Below are positions 1 through 11,125 of a stretch of 64,000 bases of DNA, in pieces. The DNA comes from Gnetum montanum (Eukaryota > Streptophyta > Gnetopsida > Gnetales > Gnetaceae): assembly GCA_015680685.1 (NCBI GenBank), contig MNCI01004877.1, positions 170,500 to 234,499 on the forward strand, in the 5' to 3' direction. The position numbers were made by a program, and so were the translations under genes. Positions within the stretch are counted from its first letter, which is position 1; the number at the start of each line of letters is the position of its first letter. The notes under the pieces were generated by a model. It saw only the letters and a program-made list of their open reading frames with translations, was not told where the DNA came from and did not search any database.

Positions 1-260
1 GCAAATAGAGTGATTGCAACAAAGAAAGGTGCTCTACACTTTGAGGCACTTGTGCAACTCTCTTACAACCTCTAAATGTTAACCTGTTCAATGAAGCACA
101 ACCTCCCATGTTTGGTGGAAGTTCTGTTAATGTTGAGGCACCTTCTCCTAGTGTAGATTGCAAATGCTGTAGAGTGTGTAGTTCATCAGGCATGCTACAA
201 AACTATTCAAAATACCATAAACACAATTCTAGTAATGATTTCATGCATGCTAATTGTTAC
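1..260. other. Flanking DNA left of the chromovirus
   Basis: This is the left flank of the first LTR. A plus-strand frame stays open from about position 45 to a TAG at 261-263, with an ATG at 108-110. It contains a cysteine cluster (CKCCRVC) followed by a His/Asn-rich tail. The frame breaks further left. I do not recognise it. It could be the end of an exon or chance. Confidence 0.3.
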
Positions 261-799
261 TAGGTGAATCACAACAGCTAATTTTTCTCACCAGGTGATA
301 GCGCAAAGTGCCCCAACTTAGCCAGCTACTTGCAATGAATGCACAACGATGCTCAAGCTCAACAAAAATATGCTTACAGGAAAAATCTCGACCTTTACTC
401 TCAAAGGAATATGTTACAACACGCACAGGAGGTTGCCCCAATGTGAGCAGCACCTCCTGCTTTTAGAGGTGTGAGCATACTTGGCCTTGCCAATGCAGTC
501 CTATGACTGGCATTACAAATGCATCACTTGCATCTCCAAAGAGTATGCACATAATTCCTTTGCATGTGCTACATCTAGGTAAACTCAGTTGTAGTCCCCT
601 CACATGTGTCACACCTAGCTTCCTCTAGATGTGCATTCACTACATCTAGGCAAACCCAGTTGTAGTCCCCTTGGATGCGTCGCATCTAGCTCTGCCTGGC
701 GGTACCAGATGTCTTTCCCCACTCCAAGTATGGATCAAGTGTAACTCACATACTCTTGCACATGAGCCTATGATTGTGGTAACTCAAGAGCTTGTGACA
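261..799 (-). repeat. 3' LTR of the chromovirus
   Basis: It matches 5300-5838 across its whole length, for example 'ctcaccaggtgatag' near the left end and 'gagcttgtgaca' at the right end. In element orientation it begins TGTCACAAG. The left border is 261 if the LTR ends in a mutated CA, or 265 otherwise. Confidence 0.85.
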
Positions 800-844
800 A
801 ACCCACCCCCACCAGATGAGTTCGACATCCTTGTCAGAAGTCCT

Positions 845-1140
845 TCTAAGTAGAGTTTGATCACCTTCTCAAACTACCACAGGGTAACATCACGTTCCCA
901 TGTGGCATCCTCCTCACTATAGCCCTTCCACTAGACTAAGTAGTCAGTGTGCTGATTCTTTCGACTAGCACCCTCGATGTGGTGACTATGAATTCTCTCA
1001 ACCATTCTTTGAAATTTCTTTCGGATGCCAGGAGTAGCTCTCTTGACTTGATGCCTCACTACATCCTTAACCTCATAGAAGGGTTTGAGGAATCTTACAT
1101 GAAATGTCAAATGGATTTTCATTTGCTCTGGTAGTTTCAA
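845..1140 (-). pseudogene. Chromodomain at the integrase C-terminus
   Basis: The minus-strand frame reads HVRFLKPFYE, the usual end of the integrase C-terminal barrel, then a basic linker, then a chromodomain core with YLV, WKGYSEEDATWE and FEKVIKLYLE. Two in-frame TAG codons interrupt it, one between YLV and WKG and one before FEK. In plant chromoviruses this domain steers integration to marked heterochromatin. The polypurine tract follows within about 35 bp of its end. The domain identification is firm. The assignment to a named chromovirus clade is not attempted. Confidence 0.85.
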
Positions 1141-1302
1141 TCAGTAGGCCACATTGCCCACCCACTTCACAACCTCAAATGGTCCATTGTACCTCTGAAG
1201 AAGGGCTTTTTGATACCACTTATCAATGACCTTCTTCTAGATTTGGGGAGTAAGTTTTAATAAGACCTTATCCCCTTCATTGTACTCAACAACCCTCTGA
1301 TT

Positions 1303-2226
1303 CTAATCAGCATACTTCTTCATGCACCTCTGTACCTTAGCTAACCTATCCTGAGCTTGCTCATAGAGTTCCTGCTTATCACGTGCAAAGCGATACGTTG
1401 TAGGGCATTTCCCTTGTGAATTTGATATTGCCACCTCCAAGGGCATTTTGGGCTGATGCTCAAAGAAAAACTCTACAAGACTCAACCATGTTAAATAATT
1501 TTAATGCAAGTTGTAGCAGAATTGGGTGGTGTCCAGCAATGCGACCCAATTCTGTTGACTTGCAGTTACAAAGTGGCAAAGATACTCTTTGACCAAAGCA
1601 TTCACTCACTCCGTTTGCCCATTCGTCTGGGGATGGTTGGCTATGGAAAATTTCAATTCTAATCCCATAAAAGAGAACAACACCACCCAGAACTTCCCTA
1701 TGAATCGGGCATCCTAATCACTTACAATATCTCGTGGTACCCCAAATACCTTTACAACATGCCGAAAGAAGAGTTCGGTAGTTGCTTCTGTAGTGCATGC
1801 CTAAGGTGCAACTACAAACACTGCATACTTTGAAAATCGATCGACTACAACCAATACCGATGCCTTCCCATCCACCTGTGGGAAGCCTATGATGAAGTCT
1901 AGGAAAACACACTCCCATGGTCTTTTCAGGATTGGAAGAGGTTGAAGAAGCCCAACCTGCTTCTTCTTCTCTGTCATGTCTAGTTGACACACTAGATAGG
2001 TTCTCATATATAATTCCACATCCTCTTCCATCTTAGGCCAAAAGTAGCCTCGAGATAAAAGAGCTAGCATCCTCTTCACCTCTGGGTGTCCAACCCATTG
2101 GGTGTCATGAGTTTCCCTCATGAGTTCACACCATAGTCCCTCACCCTTAGGAACATATAGCCTGTTCCCCCGAGCATACAAGAGATTAGCCTTAAGCCAA
2201 TACTTTCTCACAAGGCCTTCATGCAC
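1303..2226 (-). pseudogene. Integrase of the chromovirus
   Basis: The zinc-binding N-terminal region is visible (HDTQWVGH, then VCQ), but the first cysteine of the CX2C pair is a tyrosine (TYLVC). The catalytic core follows with VFLDFIIGFP, which carries the first catalytic aspartate, and VVVDRFSKYAVF. The frame then breaks near 1800, with later pieces to 1303. A further stretch to 1140 joins the chromodomain. The product would insert the cDNA into the genome. It is not functional here. Confidence 0.85.
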
Positions 2227-2841
2227 CTATTATTTTAATTGACAATAGGTCTTGTCTGCTTCTGCAGCTTCTTTCACTATGTCAATGAAGTTCGACTGAA
2301 CTATCATCAACACTACAACATAAGCCTAAACTTTCTTTCGACTTAGCACATCCACTACCTAGTTCTCCCATCTAGGTTGATGAACCCAATTGAAGTCAAA
2401 CTCTACAAGGTATTCTTGCCACCTGGCTTGCTTTGGGGAGAGTTTCTTCTAAGTTTTAAAGTATGTGTTGGCCACATTGTTTGTGACCACTGTGAACTTC
2501 GTTCCCAACAAGTAATGCCTCCAAATATTTAGGCAGTGCACCACTACCATCATTTCCTTCTCATGAGTAGTATATCACTACTCTGCATCCTTGAGCTTCC
2601 TACTCTTAAAAATAATTGAATGTCTCTCTTACACCAGGTTTCCACCAATAGCTTGATTAGATGCATTGGTATGAAGTTCAAATGGAACTTCAAAGTCGGG
2701 CAACCGCAACACCCATTCTGATGTTACAGCTTCCTTAATTTGTTTGAAGGCCTTCTCACAAGCCTCTGACCAAACCCATGTTTGGTTCTTCTTTAGTAAA
2801 TCGGTCAAGGAGGCTACCTTCCTTGCGTAGCCCTCAATGAA
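2227..2841 (-). pseudogene. RNase H domain of the chromovirus
   Basis: The minus strand reads PDFEVPFELHTNAS around 2660-2700, where functional relatives have TDAS. The first catalytic aspartate is therefore asparagine. Downstream pieces such as VVHCLNIWRHYLLGTKF and KLSPKQARWQ follow with stops between them. The domain would degrade the RNA strand during reverse transcription. Confidence 0.75.
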
Positions 2842-3738
2842 CTATTGGTAATAGTTGGCAAGTCCTAGAAAGGACCGCAACGCAGGCATCTTCTTTGGAG
2901 TGGGCCACTTCACAATCGCCTGCACCTTCCAATCATCCGTCCAGATTTTTCCCTTTGATATTCGGTGACCAAGGAACAAGAGCTCTTGAATACCAAATTC
3001 ACATTTTTCTTTCTTTACATACAAGTGGTTTTCTTTTAGCCTTTAGAAAACTTGCCTCAAGTGTTCTATGTAAGCCTCCAGACTCTCACTATACACAACA
3101 ATATCATCTAGATAGACTACCACCGATCTATCTAGGAACTCATATAAAACATCATTCATAAAATTACAAAATGTGGTAGGGGTGTTGGTGAGCCCAAATG
3201 GCATCACCAAAAACTCAAAAGAGCCATATCGAGTTACACACGCTATTTTTGCTTCATCCCCAATAGCGATGTGCACCTGCTAATACCCAGACTTTAAATC
3301 GATCTTGGTAAAATACCTTACTCTTGCTAAACGATCAAACAAGTTTACCACATTTGGAATTGGGTACTTGTTTTTTATGGTGATTTTGTTCAATACCCTG
3401 TTGTCCACGCACATCTGCAGCATTTCTTCCTACTTCTTTTGAAAGAGCACCCATGCTCCATATAGTGCCTTTGAAGGTTGAAGGTAACTAGCCTCCAACA
3501 TCTCATCTAGTTGCTTGAGCAACCGAGCAAGTTCCATGGGGGACATTTGATAAGGAACACTCACGAGTGGCCTTGCCCTGGGTTCTAGCTCGATCCGATG
3601 GTCTACCCTCCTTCTAGGAGGTAAGACCTTGGGTAAATTAGGTAGCATCACATCTTCAAATTCTATTAGCATATGCTCCACACAATTAGGCACTTCTACT
3701 ATGTGATTCTCCTTGATCTCCACCAGGGTAGCTAGCAT
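2842..3738 (-). pseudogene. Reverse transcriptase of the chromovirus
   Basis: Three open pieces (3738-3430, 3276-3043, 3024-2842) carry the RT palm in order: VDHRIELEPRARP and PYQMSPMEL at the start, FEFLVMPFGLTNTPTTF, the catalytic VVVYLDDIVVYS, and the thumb sequence [14 protein letters not shown] and [12 protein letters not shown]. The YLDD box is intact, but the domain is broken by stops or frame changes between 3430 and 3276 and near 3040. Confidence 0.9.
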
Positions 3739-4260
3739 AGTGACATTACCTCATTTTACCCTCAAATTCGTTTGAGCTATCGATTGAAATATCGGTTTGG
3801 GCTCTTTACATTTGATAGGAATAAAATTGGGTTACCTTTCATCGACAATCAACATTCCCCCCAAAAGTGGTGCCATTAAGCTTTAGCCCTTACAAAGAAT
3901 TTGACCCACAAAATCAACTCAAAGTCATCTAAAAAGATGACAAAAAAATTACAATCATCCTTCTAGAGACCAACTCTAAGAGGAGAAGAGATCACACCAT
4001 GAACTAGTTGTGCTCCCGAGTTCACAGCCTTAACCTTGCTTTGGCTCTTGGCAATGGTAAAGCCAAGTTTCTTCACCAACTGCTGGGACACGAAGTTGTT
4101 TGTCACTCCTATTTCTAGTATTGTAGTTACCTTCTATCTGTTGAGGAAGACCTCCACGAACATCAGCTCATTGGCTGGAGCAAACTTTTGGCAAGAAAGA
4201 GTATTTAGCAACTGTAATGGGTTGCACCTCGAGTTGTTGTAATCTCCCTCAGACTCCTCT
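3739..4260 (-). pseudogene. Aspartic protease of the chromovirus, active site lost
   Basis: The minus strand reads NFVSQQLVKKLGFT, KAVNSGAQ and DDFELIL, the usual order of chromovirus protease motifs. The active-site triplet preceding NFVS should be D-S/T-G. Here it reads E-I-G (near 4104-4118), so the catalytic aspartate is replaced by glutamate. Stops follow. The enzyme would have processed Gag-Pol. Confidence 0.7.
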
Positions 4261-4269
4261 TGAAGTTTG

Positions 4270-5260
4270 AGGATCAAGAGCTTCTCTCTAGAAGGGTAGT
4301 CACGATCTTGGTGTGGTCCATCAAAAATAAAGCACTCAAACGAGAATTTCTTCCCTTGGGAGGTTCCATCTCCCTTGGGTTTAGAAGGCATCCCCTCCTT
4401 CTTCTTGTCTTTGGGGCCTTGATGTTGTTTTCCTCCCTTCTTACCCTCGTCCTAGGGCTTCTTCCGCTCTGAATTGGATCCAAAATTGCCCTGTTTCAAA
4501 TCGATCAAGCCATCCGTAGCGGCTATGGCCATTGGCAAATCTTTCATGTTCTACCTTCTCAGCTCTACCTAAGCCCACAGCTGCAACCCTGAAAGGAAGT
4601 TAAATAACTTATCCTCATTAGACATACTTTTGCTGTTTAGTATTAAGGAACTAAATTCCTTGACGTATTTGCATAAGGTAGTGGTGTGTCTCAAATTTTT
4701 GAGGGACTCCCATGCCATCCATGTGACATTCAAAGGAAGGAATTGATCCTTTAGGTCCTTTCTTAGCACCTCCCATGTTGTGATTTGAGGACGGCTGGCA
4801 CTCACATCGTTCTCCAACGGCGTCCTCCACCAGAGCTTTGCATCTTCCACAAGATACATGCTCATTATCGTAACCCTTTGCTCCTTAGGAACACGAGTAG
4901 CAGAAAAGTATTGCTCCATGTCCCACAAAAATTTTTTTAGCTCCTTTGCATTCTGGCTCCCTCCAAACCATTTTGGCTCCGAGACTTTTAGTTTGGAGGT
5001 ATCCAGGTTCCTGCAAACGTTTGAAGATCCTACAACGATCTTCTTTCGTAATGCAAGGTCATCTTCAAGGGATGAAAAATGTACCTTTACACTCTCAATC
5101 TTGCAAACATGAGATTTGAATTCACTTTACACAACATCATTATTTTGCTGTAATTCGTTAATCTCCCTATGGTGCAGAATAGCATGGTCTGCAAGGGATT
5201 GAGCATTAGGAGAAGGAGCTCCAATCAATGCTCCAAAACAATGGTGCACTTAGCAAGGTC
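4270..5260 (-). pseudogene. gag of the chromovirus
   Basis: The capsid region (4928-4569) shows MEQYFSATRVPKEQRV, AKLWWRT, FKDQF-like KDLKDQFLP, LRHTTTLCKYVKEF and LFNFLSGLQ, the standard plant retrotransposon Gag fold. The zinc knuckle near 4340-4380 reads CFIFDGPHQDRDYP: compared with CX2CX4HX4C, the second and third cysteines are F and Y, so zinc binding is lost. A frame change lies between capsid and knuckle. Confidence 0.85.
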
Positions 5261-5275
5261 CTCCATCATGAACAA

Positions 5276-5291
5276 CCTTGCTCTAATACCA
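5276..5291 (-). other. Primer-binding site, initiator tRNA-Met type
   Basis: The minus strand reads TGGTATTAGAGCAAGG, one substitution from the common plant TGGTATCAGAGC start. It lies eight bases inside the 5' LTR border. Confidence 0.8.
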
Positions 5292-5299
5292 ACTATCAC

Positions 5300-5838
5300 T
5301 GGGTGATTCATAACAGCTAGTTTTTCTCACCAGGTGATAGTGCTAAGTGCCCCAACTTAGCCAGCTACTAGCAACAAATGCATAACGATGCTCAAGCTTA
5401 ATAGAAACATGCTTATAGGAAAACTCCCAACCTTTACTCTCAAAGGAATATGTTACAACATGCACATGAGGCTACCCCAATGTGAGCAGCACCTCCTGCT
5501 TTTATAGGCGCAAGCATGCTTGGCCTTGCCAGTGCACTCCCATGACTGGCATTACAAATGCATCATTTGCATCTCCAAAGAGTATGCACATAACCCCTTT
5601 ACATGTGCTACATCTAGGTGAACCCAGTTGTAGTCCCCTCATATGCGTTGCACCTAGCTTCCTCTAGATGTGCATGTGCTACATTTGGGCAAACCCAGTT
5701 GTAGTCCCCTCGCATGCGTTGCACCTAGCTCCGCTTGGCGAAACCAGATGTCTTTCCACACTCTAAGTGTGGATCAATTGTAACTCACATATGCCTGCAC
5801 ATGAGCCTACGATTGTGGCAATTCAAGAGCTTGTGACA
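5300..5838 (-). repeat. 5' LTR of the chromovirus
   Basis: Partner of 261-799. Short open frames inside it have no coding signature. Confidence 0.85.
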
Positions 5839-6379
5839 CTAACAGCCCTACTGGTATTTCCCTCAAATACATTATGTCTACAGTTAAACATTTGAGATTT
5901 AATATGACTGCAATGTGTCTATGGATAGGATCAAAATCCAACTTCCCGCTCTCTTCCCCTGATATTTCATTGATGAACTAGAATTTAAGTCATAAATTCT
6001 TCAAGTTTCCCGACACCTATGCAGGACACCTACACAGAAATTCAAATAGTCCATTATTAAAAGAATTATTCTAAGGGTAATTAATTAAGTTAATTTGGTG
6101 TCCCACAATAGTTCAAAGATAGCTTTTCCTGGTCAAAGTGCACGGTGCTGCTGGGTGCGTACGTTAACATCCTCAACATGATGTACTATTACATATTAAG
6201 TAGGTGCAACTACCAGCACTCAGCACCTTGGGAATGCCTCTTTGCATATACCCTCAACTTTAATCACCTAATGATAATGCTCCTTGTAATTATCCATGGA
6301 ATTAAAGAAAAATTTAATCACTTGCCTACATGTTTGGGATAGGATTTCATCCTTTGCAAATTCAACAACGTTTGATTTG
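5839..6379. other. Spacer between chromovirus and LINE
   Basis: About 540 bp of AT-rich DNA. I see no coding signature, and no clear poly(T) run on the plus strand to mark the LINE tail. The right part may be LINE 3' UTR. Confidence 0.4.
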
Positions 6380-6399
6380 CATCATAAGCTTGGAGGATA

Positions 6400-9300
6400 A
6401 CTTGGACCACTAAGTGTTTATAAATCTTTTCAAGATTGCAAAAAGACAAGAAAAAAGCTTATCGCACCCCTTGGAACGAAAGCTAAAAAACAAAATAGGC
6501 AATTTAAAAGGGACACCCTTTAAGAAAAAGTAATATTATTAGCAAAGCCTAGTGCTCGACATTGAAGTTGAACATTACTAGCAATAAAGCATTTCATATC
6601 ATAGTTAAATTCAATGTAGTTGGTATTTTGATACCAGGCATTTAGACAACATTTCCAAATAAAGAAATAATCTCAAATGAGAGAATTTTCCAAGCCTTTC
6701 GAAGGTGTTGCTTAACACAGTCATCTTTAAAGATACATAGAGGAAAACCAACAAACTAGTTAGGAATAAAAACTTGGAGAAATTAACACCATTTCCAAAT
6801 TTTTTGAGAGAACGAGCATTTCCAAAAGAGTCATCAGGTTGAAAAATGGTGCATTTAGGGCAATCAACTCATAAGAAGTGAAGGCTATATCCAATGGGAG
6901 GACCTTGATGAATGAGGGACCTAGAAAAAGAAACGATGGTTAGGTTGGGCCTTGGAAGTCCAAACACGATGAAAAATAGCTTTCCAATGATGATCCTCAA
7001 GATCCACACTCCATCTTCTATTTAAAGTAAAACGTTGGAAATCTGGCACATGAAACCAAGATTTGGTTTAGAAAAGTGCAAGGAACGTAGAGGGGAACCA
7101 TCAGGTCAAAACCAATAATCATACCAGGAAGTATTATTGTGCAACTTAGGAACACCAAAGCTAGAAATAACATGCTTAATGTGCTTGTAAATAAGAGTAT
7201 CTTGTCTTTGAAACCCCCATTTAACTTTGGCATGTTTCCAAGAGAGGGTAGTAGAATCATTTTTGGTAGAAAATAATTGAGCAACATGATGGAGAGTGTG
7301 ATCAGCAAAATAATTGGCTCTATGAAAAATTCTTCATAAAGACAACCCAAACTCTTTTTGAAAATAGGAGACCACCAGATGGAGTGCATTGACAAAGAGT
7401 TCAAGCCTAATTGGGTAGGTTTCCATTAAAAAAAGCCTTTAAGTTGACTCCAACACCACCAAATTTGCTTGAATAGGAAAAAACCTATAATCTTCTAAGA
7501 ACCTCCACTAATGATCCAATTTCTCAAATGAGTGTTTTTCCATCTATGATGATTACAAAGAAAAAAAATATTATGCCTAAAAAGGGTATTCCAAGCTTCA
7601 TCTCCTTCTATATAGTGAGTGACCCACTTGGAGTCCAAGAGAATATTGTGGTGCTCAATAGTGAGAAGGCCTAAGCCCCTGCGTTCCTTACTTAAAATGC
7701 AAATATCCCAAGTGACTTAATGAAAGCTTTGTGATTGTCATTATTCCCCCATAAAAAATTCCTAAGAATTTTTTTATGCTTTGAAAGGAAGATTTGGAAG
7801 GAGCCATGAAGGAAGAGTAGTACATGTGAGTGGAGCTCAAAATATGGTTAGCTACGATAAATCTACCTACAAGAGATAAGGGTTTAGAAGCCCATTTCAA
7901 AGCTTTATGTTCCACTTTTTCCATCACATTATTCCATAAGGTAGTAGGAGTAGAGAATAAAGCTATTGGAATACCCAAAAGGTTAAAAACATTTTGTAAG
8001 AGAAAGCCACTTGATATTAAAATGATAAGTTCAAGTAGGCCTTGGAGAGAAGCTAGATTGAATAGCTTGTGTTTTGTTCCAATTAATTTTAGCTGTTGAG
8101 GCTCTACAATAGGTGTCAATGCAATCAAAGGCAGTGTTAATATTATTATGGTCCTCAAGTAAAGTGAGGAAAGTATCATCCGCAAACTAGCTATAGATGA
8201 GATCTTTTCCTTCTTGTGGAAGAGAGATACCTCTTAACCTCATAGAATCATTGTGAGTTCTAAGAATAGCTCCAAGAGCATCAACAACAAGGATAAAAAG
8301 ATAAGGAGCTAAAGGGCATCCCTATCATACTAATTTTTGAAGCTTAATAACCTTAGAGAAGGTTCTGTTAATACAAATAACTGAAGAGGCCTATGATAAA
8401 ATAAGATTGATACATCTATTAAAAATAGTACCAAAGTTATGATGCTTAACTACACTTCTTAAAAAGGACCAATCAAACATGTAATAAGCTTTCAAAAAAT
8501 TAAGGTTAAGAAGAATGGCTTTTTGATCAATGGAAGAAGCCCAATGCAAGTCCTTAATAGTAGTAACAACATTGTCTAAGATATACCTACATTAAATAAA
8601 ACTAGTTTGATCTTTGCTAGTGAGATGAGGAAAAAAGAATTTAATTTATTGGCTATAGCTTTGGCAATAATTTTGTAGATAACATTTAAAAGAATGATAG
8701 GGTGCCAATTGCTAATGCACATACAATCTCCTAACTTGGGTAGAAGCTTAATAATACCAGCAGTGATCACTTTGCCAAAAGAACCTTTCTTAAGAGCTTC
8801 CTTATACACACTATAGACAATATCTTGAAGAGTGGGCTAGAATTTCTTGAAAACTTCTATAGGAAGACAATCCATACCAGGGGCTTTGCCATCTTGAAGT
8901 TGTTGAAGAGCCTTACCAAGATCTTGTTTAGAAAGAAGAGTAGCATCACCACAAATGAAACAATTAAAAGAATTAATAACTCCTAAGTAAGTATTAACTA
9001 CAGTGGGATCACTATCTTTTTTACAAAAATTCCTAGAGTTAAAATCAAAGAAAGCCTGTAATATGTTAGTCTTGGAAGTAAAGATATTATCATCAATTTG
9101 AATAGCTAGGATTTTAGGGGATAGGTGTCCCCCATTGAGAAGACAAAAAAAATCTTTAGTAGCCTAGTCACCCATATAGAGCCAAGAAAGACAAATGCAA
9201 AGGTGAGCACCTCTAGCTTCATGGTGATCCATAATATGCATGTTCTCCTTGGCAATTTGCAAGTGACAGAATTAAGCCTCTGTAGCTTCACCTCTATTAA

Positions 9301-11125
9301 TAGCATTTTATAATAAGGATATTTCCTTATGAAGGTTGGAATTATGAGAATTTAGTCGAGAAGCCACCAATTTACTCATATGTTTGGAGAACTATTGGAA
9401 ACAAGTACAAGCGTTAGTCCACAAATCAATCCAGTTGTCTTCTCTAAGAGGTTTAGGGTGTAGATTCCATATTTGCATCAATAAAGAGCAAAGGGAGCTA
9501 TAATGAAGAAAGGTAATGTTAAAATAATAAAGGTCATTAGAAGAGCAAGAGCAACTAGAAAGGGAAAGAAACCAGTGAATAGTATAATCATCAGATAGAA
9601 CCTGGGTATAATTTGCCTAAATAGGAGAACTGTTGGTAGTAGTAAATTAAATAGAAGCATTCAAAAACAAGTAGACTAGATCCAACCTAGAAGAGTTGTA
9701 GGAGTCTACATGCCTAGCATTGCTCCAAGTAAACCAATTAGAAGTACTAGAAGAGGGGTAATTTCCATTAGCTTCCTACAAATTCAATTTTCTCTTTGAT
9801 GAAAGCCAAATGAAAAGCTCATTGTTGTCTAAACCACCTCTTTGTTCTCCAAACTTATCCTTTGGATGCTCAATCATATTAAAGTCTCCTACGATGATCC
9901 AATTAGTTGTAGGCAAGTTGTGCCCAAGCCAATTCCAAAAAAGCTTCTAGTCATTCAGGTTATAAGGAGCGTAAATGGAAACAAACCCTAGGATTTCATT
10001 AGTGTATTGTAACAGAACCCAACAACAATGCCTTGAATTATCATAATTATGATCAATAACAAACTCCAACCATTTATTTTAAAGAAGAATTATAGCTCAC
10101 CCTTTTCCATGTTCATGATAAGAAGAGACATAATAACTATTGGGAAAATACTCTTACAATAGGTTTGAAGAATCACTAGTTCGATTGAAGCTCTGCCGCA
10201 GTGATCCAATTCTTAAATTATCATATATAGATAAGTGAGAATGCCCTATACAGATAAGAAAGAATGTCCTTTCGGATAGGGCTGCATCCTCATGCCAAAC
10301 TTCGTAGCTCAACTCATCTAGGATGATCAAGCTCTAGGGAGGTTTTTGGTTTTGGAGTTGGAGATGAAGTCAAATCTAAGTTGGATTAGCTTCGACAAGG
10401 ATTTTGAACTCTAAGAAAGGTAAGGAAAAACAATTCTTTCAAGAATCCTTTATCAAAATCCTTATTTTGGGCATAACAAGCCCTACCAACCATTGACTAG
10501 CATCTTAATAAACTCTATTGAGGAATTTGGTTTGGCTTCAATTGCGTAATTTTAGCAATCCAAGCGACGGGTGGAATGAGTCCCTCATTTCCAAACTTGT
10601 TCGCTTTGCTGGTTTTAGGCCCTAAAATTGATGTTGTTGGCTGCCAATGGCTAGATGAGCAGCCAAACCAGTGTTTTTCCTATAGGTTCCTTTACTTCCA
10701 TTTCAATCTTAAGAAAGTAGCGAAGGGGGAAAGCCACCAAAGAAGCCTATGAGATGAATCTAGGCTAGCTAGGGTGACCTTGTTATCATTAATTGGAAGC
10801 TGTTCAAGAGGTTCGACATCTATGGGTGCTCAAAACAGACTATGTTGCCACAAAATAGACTCTATTTAGAACATAGTTAGGTAAGATAGTATGGTGCACT
10901 GCTATGATAGAAAGTGGGATGGGATAGATGACCTTATGGGGGACATTCTAACACCCTAGAATCTGATTAGGAAAGAAGTTAAATTAGCAACATCTATGGA
11001 CATCCTTTGATTTTAACTTCTTGAATACAAGCAACATCTAGGGAATGCCTACAAATAAAATATTGAACTATATATATTCTATGGGAATCTAAGAGTTCCC
11101 TAACATTCCATGAGCAACACTTCAT
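6400..11125 (-). pseudogene. LINE ORF2: endonuclease, reverse transcriptase, zinc region
   Basis: The start is ATG at 11125-11123, overlapping the ORF1 stop as ATGA. It opens MKCCSWNVRELL, the APE-like endonuclease start, and continues to IQEVKIKG. After an unrelated insert, the endonuclease resumes near 10140 with HGKGxAIILL, SIYAPYN (9981-9964) and VGDFNMIE (9889-9875 codes the GDFNM core). RT blocks follow: IKLLPKLGD, NWHPIILLNVIYKIIAKAIANKL (8809-8576), QGCPLAPYLF near 8320, and the catalytic FADDT at about 8187-8175, which is intact. The thumb reads FLGIPIALF and LSLVGRFIVANHILSS. A Cys-rich C-terminal region (VDCPKC) lies near 6860. About 4 kb of coding sequence remains once the insert is removed. 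Stops and frame changes are frequent. Confidence 0.85.
10170..10880. other. Unrecognised insert inside the LINE endonuclease
   Basis: The two halves of the endonuclease, which should be about 150 bp apart, are separated by roughly 900 bp. The extra DNA is richer in G and C than its surroundings. On the plus strand it has an open run after ATG near 10578 (MSPSFPNLFALLVLG) and another open run near 10318-10410 ending at TAA. I see no LTR, terminal inverted repeat or known domain. It may be a small insertion or a captured gene piece. Confidence 0.4.

Larger units (their letters stand above)
261..5838 (-). mobile_element. Ty3/gypsy chromovirus, decayed, with both LTRs
   Basis: The element reads on the minus strand: 5' LTR at right (5300-5838), PBS, gag, protease, RT, RNase H, integrase with C-terminal chromodomain, polypurine tract, 3' LTR at left (261-799). 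Both LTRs come out at 539 bp in my alignment. The purine tract on the minus strand just before the left LTR (about 800-815, GGTGGGGGTGGGTT) fixes that boundary. The flanks (gttac or ctagg on the left, ctaac on the right) do not form a clear target duplication, so either the outer border is off by a few bases or the duplication has decayed. Every coding domain is broken by stops or frameshifts and several active-site residues are lost, so the copy cannot move by itself. Confidence 0.9.

Noticed and set aside
256-5843. Target-site duplication for the chromovirus
   Set aside because: Neither gttac nor ctagg on the left matches ctaac on the right well enough to claim one.
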